Assembly (NCBI GenBank): GCA_021775315.1
Contig: JAJFIC010000093.1
Location: 1-64,000, forward strand
Reading direction: 5' to 3'
DNA: 64,000 nucleotides
Source: Paracoccaceae bacterium
GTDB taxonomy: Bacteria; Pseudomonadota; Alphaproteobacteria; Rhodobacterales; Rhodobacteraceae
Part shown: piece after piece, positions 58,119-64,000 of the stretch
How positions within the stretch are numbered: the stretch's first letter is position 1
How the letters are laid out: each line of letters opens with the position of its first letter
Notes under the pieces: generated by a model
Seen by the model: the letters and a program-made list of their open reading frames with translations, nothing else
Told to the model about the DNA's origin: nothing
Databases searched by the model: none
Made by a program: the position numbers and the translations under genes

Positions 58119-58610
58119 ATGTGGCGATTTCTTAAGATTGCGATACCGGTATTTATCATCGGCTTTGTTGCTGGCAACGCTTTTTGGTATCTCGCGTCGC
58201 CCTTGTGGATCGACCGCGTCGTGTCCGAAAGCCTGCCGGCAGAGCTGCAATTGACCACGCAAAGCACCGGTGCCTTTGTTGGGGCGGATACCGTTCATCA
58301 GGGCAAGGGGCAAGCCACAGTTTTGCGCAGCGGAACCGGGGCAAACGTTTTGCGTCTGACCGATTTTGAGGTTACCAACGGGCCGGATTTGAAAGTGTAT
58401 CTCGCAGTATCGGAAAGCCCGGAAAAGGCATCAGATGTGTTGGACGGTGGCTGGATATCGTTGGGCCCGCTTAAAGGCAATATCGGCGATCAGACCTACG
58501 TGATCCCGGCGGATGTTGATCCGGCGAAATACGGCTCGGTCGTTATTTGGTGCGAACAGTTCAGCGTGTTATTCGCCCATGCAACCCAATCCCCAGGCTC
58601 CGGTTCATAG
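58119..58610 (+). CDS. DM13-domain protein with N-terminal membrane anchor
   Basis: ATG 58119 (GGGAG 11 bases upstream) gives 163 residues: an N-terminal anchor (about 5-27) and a DM13 domain (about 50-155) with G-x-A-T-V-L-R-S near residue 68, L-T-D-F-E-V-T-N-G-P-D-L near 82, L-G-P-L-K-G-N-I-G-D-Q near 117 and the cysteine in W-C-E-Q-F near 148. DM13 is proposed to act in redox chemistry; evidence in bacteria is thin. It overlaps the end of the EVE gene by 6 bases (convergent). Confidence 0.87.
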   Translation: MWRFLKIAIPVFIIGFVAGNAFWYLASPLWIDRVVSESLPAELQLTTQSTGAFVGADTVHQGKGQATVLRSGTGANVLRLTDFEVTNGPDLKVYLAVSESPEKASDVLDGGWISLGPLKGNIGDQTYVIPADVDPAKYGSVVIWCEQFSVLFAHATQSPGSGS

Positions 58611-59018
58611 GCCGCCCAAGGCGCAAATGACGTCCCATTCAGCTTCGCGAACCGGTTGAACCGAAAGGCGTGTGTTGTTGACCAGCACCATGTCGGTCAG
58701 TCGTGGTTCGGCCTTGCACATTTCCAGTGTCACCGGGTTGGCCAACGCCTTAACCGCTTTGATGTCAACGCATTCCCATCGCTGGTCGTCGGTTGTGCTG
58801 TCAGGATGGGCCAGCGCGCAAACTTCGACAATGCCGACAACGGCCTTTTCCTTTTGCGAATGGTAAAAGAAACCGAGATCCCCCAACTGCATCAGCCGCA
58901 TGTTATTGCGCGCCTGATAGTTGCGCACGCCATCCCATTCTTCGCCAACATCACCCTTGGCGACCTGATTTTGCCAGCCCCAGGTGGATGGTTCGGATTT
59001 AAAAAGCCAATAGGCCAT
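58605..59018 (-). CDS. EVE-domain protein
   Basis: A 137-residue EVE (PUA-like) protein: F-K-S-E-P-S-T-W-G-W near residue 6, W-D-G-V-R-N-Y-Q-A-R-N-N-M-R near 28 and G-F-F-Y-H-S near 50. EVE domains bind modified bases in RNA or DNA; the ligand here is not known. ATG 59018 has AAGGAGG upstream. It follows gpsA by 10 bp and so is probably co-transcribed with tsaD-gpsA. Confidence 0.93.
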   Translation of the reverse strand: MAYWLFKSEPSTWGWQNQVAKGDVGEEWDGVRNYQARNNMRLMQLGDLGFFYHSQKEKAVVGIVEVCALAHPDSTTDDQRWECVDIKAVKALANPVTLEMCKAEPRLTDMVLVNNTRLSVQPVREAEWDVICALGGL

Positions 59019-59028
59019 CAATGCCTCC

Positions 59029-59991
59029 TTATTCAGAAGTTAAGGGTCGGGACAGCAACGCTTTTGTTGCCTCGGTGATCGTCAGATCGTGTTCAAGCAC
59101 TGCGGTGACGATCCGGCTAAGCGGCATGTCAATGCCGCGCTGCTGGGCCAAAACCATTGTAGCACGCGCAGTTGCAACGCCTTCAAAGGTTGTGCCGCCT
59201 GCCATGGCGCCACCTGTACCCAGCTCGTGACCCAGCGAATAGTTGCGCGATTGCATCGAAGTACAGGTCAACGCCAGATCCCCCAACCCGCTTAGGCCGG
59301 ACAAGGTCGTCGGATCGGCACCCATATCAACCGCCAGGCGCAGCATTTCGGCATAGCCACGTGTCATCAGGGCTGCCCGCGCGCTTTCGCCCAGTCCTGC
59401 ACCAATTGCGATCCCGCAAGCGATGGCGATGACGTTTTTTAGCGCACCGCCTAACTGCGCGCCAATTGGGTCGGATGAAAGATAAAGGCGCAGGGATTGC
59501 GTCGAAAGCTGCGCCTGTAAGGTGGCGCATTCACCCTTGGCGGCCAAGGTTAAAGCCGTCGGCAAGCCCTGCGCGATTTCCTGGGCAAAGCCGGGGCCGG
59601 TCAATACTGCGATGCGCGCGTCGGGCAAAATGTCGGCAGTGACACGGCTGGGCAGTAACCCGGTGTCTTTTTCGATGCCCTTGCAGCACAGCACGCAGGT
59701 TTTACCGGCCAATTGACGTGCATGCCCCTTAAGGAACGGCCGCAAGTTCTGCGTCGGAACCGCCAGCAGGACTATTTCTGCGGCCGCAAGAGCCTTGGCG
59801 TCGTGATTGGCGGTCAGGGCCTCCGGAAACCGGGCATCCGGCAAATAGCGCGCGTTGACGCGCGATGCCTGCATGTCTTTTGCTGCCGCCGCATTTCGCG
59901 CCCACAGATTGGTCTGATGACCCTCTTTGGCCAGCGCGATTGCCAGTGCGGTGCCAAATGCCCCGGCCCCAGCCACGGTAATTGCCGTCAT
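59029..59991 (-). CDS. gpsA: Glycerol-3-phosphate dehydrogenase [NAD(P)+]
   Basis: Makes sn-glycerol-3-phosphate from dihydroxyacetone phosphate for phospholipid synthesis. The 320-residue enzyme has the Rossmann loop G-A-G-A-F-G-T-A-L near residue 7, the catalytic-lysine context G-A-L-K-N-V near 183 and A-L-M-T-R-G near 211, then [12 protein letters not shown] near 235. Its ATG overlaps the tsaD stop by 4 bases. Confidence 0.97.
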   Translation of the reverse strand: MTAITVAGAGAFGTALAIALAKEGHQTNLWARNAAAAKDMQASRVNARYLPDARFPEALTANHDAKALAAAEIVLLAVPTQNLRPFLKGHARQLAGKTCVLCCKGIEKDTGLLPSRVTADILPDARIAVLTGPGFAQEIAQGLPTALTLAAKGECATLQAQLSTQSLRLYLSSDPIGAQLGGALKNVIAIACGIAIGAGLGESARAALMTRGYAEMLRLAVDMGADPTTLSGLSGLGDLALTCTSMQSRNYSLGHELGTGGAMAGGTTFEGVATARATMVLAQQRGIDMPLSRIVTAVLEHDLTITEATKALLSRPLTSE

Positions 59992-61088
59992 GCTTTGGCC
60001 CCCTTTTTCCCAGACCCTAGCATGGGTTTGCTGTTTTCATCCAACGGCCAACGCGGGCGGGCGGTCAGGGTCATATCATGCGTGACCCCGGCCCTCAGAT
60101 TTTCAAGCCCGGCCCAGGCGATCATTGCCGCATTGTCAGTGCAATATTGCAACGGAGGTGCGACAAACCGAAACCCGTTTTCGGCGCAGAGCGTGGTCAG
60201 ACCTTGGCGGACAACGCTGTTTGCGGCAACGCCCCCGGCAACGGTCAGGGCCGGAAGCTTTGTTCGCTCGCTGGCACTAAACCGCAGCATTGCACGGCGG
60301 GATTTTTCCACCAAAACGTCACAAACTGCCGCCTGAAACCCGGCTGACAGGTCCGCGACATCCTGTTTGGTCAGACCGTTTTGCTTGGCGATCAGGGCAT
60401 CGCGGGCGCGGCGCAGGGCGGTTTTCAAGCCGGAAAAGGACATGTCGCAACCATCGCGATCCAAAAGCGGTCGTGGGAAGCGGAACCGGTCGGGCGAGCC
60501 GTTTTTGGCGGCTTGTTCAACCGCTGGCCCACCGGGTTGCGGCAGGCCCAACAGGCGGGCGGTTTTGTCAAAGGCTTCGCCCGGCGCGTCGTCAATCGTT
60601 CCGCCAAGGCGGGTGAAATCGTCAAAGCCGCGCACGATCAGGAACTGGCAATGGCCACCGGAAACCAGCAATACGAGATAGGGAAAAGGCAGTTGATCAG
60701 TCAATCGAGGCGTCAGCGCATGGCCAGCAAGGTGGTTCACGCCGATCAGCGGCAGGCCGCTGCCCACAGCCAAACCCTTGGCGCACATGACGCCGGATAA
60801 AACCCCACCAATCAGGCCCGGCCCGGCAGTCACCGCAATGGCATCCATTTCGCCCAGCGTCAGACCAGCGCTTTGCAACGCCTGCTCAACACAATGATCC
60901 AGCTTTTCAGCGTGGGCGCGCGCAGCGATTTCTGGGACAATGCCGCCGAAATCAGCATGCAGTTCGGTCTGGCCGAAAACCACCGATGACAGGATTTCCG
61001 CCTGTGCCCCCGGTTCATGGCGCACCACGGATGCAGCCGTATCGTCACAGCTGCTTTCAAGGCCAAGGACGGTTAAACGATCGGACAT
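59988..61088 (-). CDS. tsaD: tRNA N6-threonylcarbamoyladenosine transferase TsaD
   Basis: Transfers the threonylcarbamoyl group to A37 of ANN-decoding tRNAs. ATG 61088 gives 366 residues; the longer frame would overlap hemD. Metal ligands lie in N-H-L-A-G-H near residue 114, with S-G-G-H-C near 138, and the ASKHA nucleotide site in A-G-G-V-A-A-N near 288 with the closing T-D-N-A-A-M near 318. TsaE is encoded at 48519; TsaB and TsaC are not in the window. Divergent from hemD across 49 bp. Confidence 0.97.
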   Translation of the reverse strand: MSDRLTVLGLESSCDDTAASVVRHEPGAQAEILSSVVFGQTELHADFGGIVPEIAARAHAEKLDHCVEQALQSAGLTLGEMDAIAVTAGPGLIGGVLSGVMCAKGLAVGSGLPLIGVNHLAGHALTPRLTDQLPFPYLVLLVSGGHCQFLIVRGFDDFTRLGGTIDDAPGEAFDKTARLLGLPQPGGPAVEQAAKNGSPDRFRFPRPLLDRDGCDMSFSGLKTALRRARDALIAKQNGLTKQDVADLSAGFQAAVCDVLVEKSRRAMLRFSASERTKLPALTVAGGVAANSVVRQGLTTLCAENGFRFVAPPLQYCTDNAAMIAWAGLENLRAGVTHDMTLTARPRWPLDENSKPMLGSGKKGAKA

Positions 61089-61137
61089 ATGCGCATTTTC
61101 TTGCCTCATGGGAACCCCGCAGGTAACACCTGTACCC

Positions 61138-61833
61138 ATGGCGTTCAATCCCGGCATTCAAATCTTGTTAACCCGACCAATGGCGCAATCGGCGGCATAT
61201 GCTGCTGAATTGCAGCAGGTGTTTGCGGGCAAGGTTACGATAGTGCAGTCGCCTTTGCAGGACATTGTGCCGCTCAAAACCGCGATCAGTCTGAAAGACG
61301 TGCATCATCTTTTGTTTACCTCTGCAAACGGTGTGCGGGTGTTTTGCGACCTTTCCGAAAGGCGCGACATTCCCTGTCTTTGTGTTGGTGATAAAACAGC
61401 GGCGGTTGCGCGCGCGTTGGGGTTAGAGGCCGTGTCGGCTGGGGGCAATGTTCAGGATCTGGCTGCCCTTATGCGCAAATATGACCACGCTGACGACGGC
61501 CAGTTCCTTTATCTTCATGGCCAGCACACAGCCCGCGAAATTCCGGGTAAAATCCGCGATATTGTGATCTATGATCAAATTGGGTGCGAATTGACCAAGA
61601 CGGCAAAGTCCGCGCTAACTGATCACGCGCCGGTTTTGGTTCCGCTGTTTTCGCCGCGGTCGGCAGATTTGTTCATGCAGCAGATTTCTGGTCTGACGAT
61701 GCGCAATAGCAGCGCAATCTGCCTAAGCCAAAACGTGGCCGACAGGTTGGACCCCTCGGTATTCAGCGATCTGCGGGTCGCAAGCCAACCAACCGCCGCG
61801 GCCATTACGCGGGAAATCGCCGCATCCGTTTGA
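61138..61833 (+). CDS. hemD: Uroporphyrinogen-III synthase
   Basis: Cyclises hydroxymethylbilane to uroporphyrinogen III. Sequence conservation in this family is low, so the call rests on I-L-L-T-R-P near residue 8, [10 protein letters not shown] near 58, C-V-G-D-K-T near 81, Y-L-H-G near 122, L-F-S-P-R-S near 170 and the final P-T-A-A-A-I, plus the fixed hemD-Mic60-hemY order of alphaproteobacteria. ATG 61138 gives 231 residues, the normal length. Confidence 0.92.
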   Translation: MAFNPGIQILLTRPMAQSAAYAAELQQVFAGKVTIVQSPLQDIVPLKTAISLKDVHHLLFTSANGVRVFCDLSERRDIPCLCVGDKTAAVARALGLEAVSAGGNVQDLAALMRKYDHADDGQFLYLHGQHTAREIPGKIRDIVIYDQIGCELTKTAKSALTDHAPVLVPLFSPRSADLFMQQISGLTMRNSSAICLSQNVADRLDPSVFSDLRVASQPTAAAITREIAASV

Positions 61834-61933
61834 CCTTGGGCGCGAATCCCTTGTTAGGGGTCCGGCTGTAACCTATCTTTAACGCAGACGGTGGGGCTTT
61901 CGCCGATTACAGATTTGAAAAGGACCGGGGCAC

Positions 61934-63340
61934 GTGGCAACCAAAAAGACGACAACTGCGTCTGGCGCATCGACCCGCAAAACCAGCGGCACGGGAACAA
62001 GCCGGGCCAATACCAAACCTGCCGGGGCAAAAACCACAACGGCAAAAACCTCTGCGGCGAAATCAGAGCCGGTTATCCTTGACCCACCGAAACGCGCAGC
62101 GACCCCGCAGCCCAAGAAAACGCCGGACGTGATAGACGCCAAGGTTGTCTTGGTTGAAAAGCCGCAACCGGCCAAGGCGTCTGAAAAGGAACCCGCCAAA
62201 GATGCGAAACCCAAACCGGCAGCGAAACCTGAACCACAGAAGTCAACAGAGACGCCAAAAGCAGCCCAGCCTGCCCGCCGTTCGACCGGGTTTGTAGGTC
62301 TGGTCGCCGGTGGGGTGGTCGCGGCTGGCATCGGATATCTGGCAGCGGGTTACATCAATCCGCCCGCACCCGTTGCCAATAACGACGCAGAAATCGCCGC
62401 ACTTTACGAGGATTACTCGGCCAAACTGGCCAAACTGGAAACGCGCATCGCTGAACTGGAAAACTCACCGGTTTCACAAGCCGAGCAAAGCATTGCGGAC
62501 CTTAGGGAAAACCTGGCCGAACAGGCCGCGCAAATTGCGGATCGCCTAACGGCAACCGAAACGAAACTCGCCGCTGCTTTGGCTGAACTTGAGGCCTCAC
62601 GCGACCGACTAAGCGAAGCGATGTCACAGGCCGGAGGCGAAGTTGGCGCCGCAACAGGCGAGTTGATCGCGCAATACCGGGCCGAGATTGACACCTTAAA
62701 AACCCAAATCAAAAACCAGATCGCCAATAGCGAAGAATTGTCTGTTCGGCTTGACGCGGTTTCAGAGGCAGCGACCGAACAACTGGAAGCCGCCAGAAGC
62801 AAAGTTGTGGCATTGTCCGAAACGGCGATAAATTCAGCCAAGGATGTCGATCTGACGGTGGCCAAGGAACGCCTGCGCGCAGCGGTTGAAACCGGGAAAT
62901 CTTACGCCGTACTTTTGTCGGAAATCGCCGGGGACACATCGCTGGAAATTCCCAAGGCCCTTTCTGATAGCGCCGCAGATGGTGTTGCGACGCTGACCGA
63001 ATTGCAAAAATCATTTCCTGAATACGCACGCCGCGCTCTGAAAGCCTCAATCCAAGCCGAAGCAGGCGATGGCATGGGTGCCAAACTTGGTGCCTTTCTA
63101 AAGGCGCAACTGGGCGCGCGGTCGCTTGAGGAAAAAGAAGGCGACGATGCCGATGCGGTTCTTTCACGCGCCGAGGCTGCCCTTGAGCGTGGCGAATTAC
63201 AAACAACGATCGACCTTGTGCGCCAATTGCCTGCCGACGGTATGGCCGAACTGGCCGATTGGCTGGCCCGGGCCGAGGCCCGCGTAAAGGTCGAGGCCGC
63301 ATTGGACGAATTTTCTACTACACCTGATAGTGACAATTAA
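61934..63340 (+). CDS. Mitofilin/Mic60-like inner-membrane protein (COG4223)
   Basis: Starts at GTG 61934. Residues 1-115 are low complexity (Ala, Lys, Pro, Thr), 119-141 form one transmembrane helix, about 150-310 is a long coiled coil, and about 330-468 is the C-terminal mitofilin-type helical region. This is the layout of the alphaproteobacterial homologue of mitochondrial Mic60, which binds and bends membranes; in phototrophs it affects intracytoplasmic membrane shape. Placement between hemD and hemY is the known conserved context. Confidence 0.9.
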   Translation: MATKKTTTASGASTRKTSGTGTSRANTKPAGAKTTTAKTSAAKSEPVILDPPKRAATPQPKKTPDVIDAKVVLVEKPQPAKASEKEPAKDAKPKPAAKPEPQKSTETPKAAQPARRSTGFVGLVAGGVVAAGIGYLAAGYINPPAPVANNDAEIAALYEDYSAKLAKLETRIAELENSPVSQAEQSIADLRENLAEQAAQIADRLTATETKLAAALAELEASRDRLSEAMSQAGGEVGAATGELIAQYRAEIDTLKTQIKNQIANSEELSVRLDAVSEAATEQLEAARSKVVALSETAINSAKDVDLTVAKERLRAAVETGKSYAVLLSEIAGDTSLEIPKALSDSAADGVATLTELQKSFPEYARRALKASIQAEAGDGMGAKLGAFLKAQLGARSLEEKEGDDADAVLSRAEAALERGELQTTIDLVRQLPADGMAELADWLARAEARVKVEAALDEFSTTPDSDN

Positions 63341-63352
63341 GGATACGCGCGA

Positions 63353-64000
63353 ATGATCTGGTCAATCGTCAAAATCGTTCTGTTCGTTGCAATGATCGCA
63401 GCACTTACATTTGCGGCCTCTTTCCTGATCGACGCAGGCGGCGAGGTGCGCATCGCTGTTGGCACGATGGAATTTTCACTGTCGCCGCTGGCGGGAATGA
63501 TCGGTCTGATCCTGATCCTGATCGCCGGTTGGATCGCGTTTCGCGTCGCCGGTTTGCTGGTCGCGATCTTTCGCTTCTTTAACGGCGATGAAACCGCAAT
63601 TTCGCGATATTTCGACCGCAACCGCGAACGCCGGGGTTTTGAGGCTCTGGCTGACGGTCTTATGGCGCTTGCCTCGGGCGAGGGGCGCGTTGCGATGGCC
63701 AAGGCGACCAAGGCAGAAAAATATCTGGGCCGCCCGGATTTGACCCTGCTGCTTAGCGCGCAGGCCGCGGAAATGACCGGTGAAACCAACAAAGCGCAAG
63801 GCTATTACAAAAAGCTGTTGGCGGATGACCGAACCCGATTTGTGGGCGTTCAGGGCATTCTGAAACAAAAACTGGCCGAGGGGGATACTGATACTGCCCT
63901 CAAGCTGGCCGAAAAAGCATTCGCCCTCAGACCCCGCCACGAAGGCACGCTGGACACGCTGTTTTCGCTGCAATCCAAAAGCCGCGACTGGAAGGGTGCG
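63353..64000 (+). CDS. HemY-type TPR membrane protein, C-terminus cut by window end
   Basis: ATG 63353 with AAGGA upstream opens a frame still open at base 64000 (216 codons). Two transmembrane helices (about 5-25 and 42-66) enclose a short periplasmic loop, followed by a HemY-N domain (about 70-130) with R-R-G-F-E-A-L-A-D-G-L and A-E-A-like TPR helices (L-L-L-S-A-Q-A-A-E near 150). HemY of this type is linked by operon to heme synthesis but is not the protoporphyrinogen oxidase of the same name. It follows the Mic60 gene by 12 bp. Confidence 0.9.
   Translation, partial: MIWSIVKIVLFVAMIAALTFAASFLIDAGGEVRIAVGTMEFSLSPLAGMIGLILILIAGWIAFRVAGLLVAIFRFFNGDETAISRYFDRNRERRGFEALADGLMALASGEGRVAMAKATKAEKYLGRPDLTLLLSAQAAEMTGETNKAQGYYKKLLADDRTRFVGVQGILKQKLAEGDTDTALKLAEKAFALRPRHEGTLDTLFSLQSKSRDWKGA

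Overview
The window comes from an alphaproteobacterial chromosome, most likely order Rhodobacterales (Roseobacter-like). This rests on the divergent regB / senC-regA redox cluster near ahcY, the hemD-Mic60-hemY run, an alphaproteobacterial-type addB-addA pair, a DUF6478 protein, and dense operons in moderately GC-rich DNA with many 4-base ATGA/GTGA overlaps. I see no rRNA, tRNA, CRISPR array, phage, transposon or insertion sequence. Every gene-free stretch is about 300 bases or shorter.

Layout. 1-6374 (minus): rimP-nusA-ylxR-infB translation/transcription operon followed by a partial alpha/beta hydrolase. 6416-9028: a minus-strand terminator, a PLP dehydratase with a DUF1801 protein, and a divergent LysR regulator. 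9148-12132 (minus): cinA-like, GNAT, AhpD-like and OmpA genes in one tight operon. 12181-14844 (plus): sfsA, map and radC, with a candidate tiny membrane protein on the minus strand between sfsA and map. 14857-20960 (minus): a PstS-like/OmpA fusion, a large envelope protein of unknown function, then secA. 21229-23911 (plus): parvulin, argJ, mutT. 23962-28980: a methyltransferase-hemH pair and a divergent comF-grxC-nitrilase-marR operon, then ubiG. 29049-32850: proline iminopeptidase, a three-cluster CDGSH-type Fe-S protein, a 2,4-dienoyl-CoA reductase homologue. 32925-36727 (minus): two order-specific unknowns, a lipoprotein, ilvD. 36863-40024 (plus): CPBP protease, accD, folC. 40057-52146 (minus): a colinear run regB-PAS protein-tsaE-amgK-murU-addB-addA-trxA ending in a strong terminator. 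52241-53486 (plus): senC-regA. 53587-57318: YfbR-like HD protein and a methyltransferase (minus), divergent from ahcY-DUF922, then DUF2853. 57341-59018: two strong plus-strand terminators bracketing a probable small RNA, then DUF1761, DM13 and EVE proteins. 59029-61088 (minus): tsaD-gpsA. 61138-64000 (plus): hemD-Mic60-hemY, the last cut by the window end.

How the genes fit together. RegB/RegA is the global redox two-component system; its neighbours include thioredoxin, the Sco-type copper chaperone, AddAB double-strand-break repair, t6A synthesis (TsaE and, further on, TsaD) and anabolic recycling of MurNAc (AmgK, MurU). Heme synthesis is represented by hemH and hemD. AhcY clears S-adenosylhomocysteine produced by methyltransferases such as the one divergent from it.

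The most interesting non-coding signals are the region upstream of ahcY, where one 10-base segment can pair with either of two partners, one of which covers the ribosome-binding site, and an orphan terminator at 57553-57586 that ends a transcript with no convincing protein gene. Among proteins, the PstS-like/OmpA fusion, the CDGSH-Fer4_19-CDGSH protein and a RegB with a changed last residue in its quinone-sensing motif deserve a second look.
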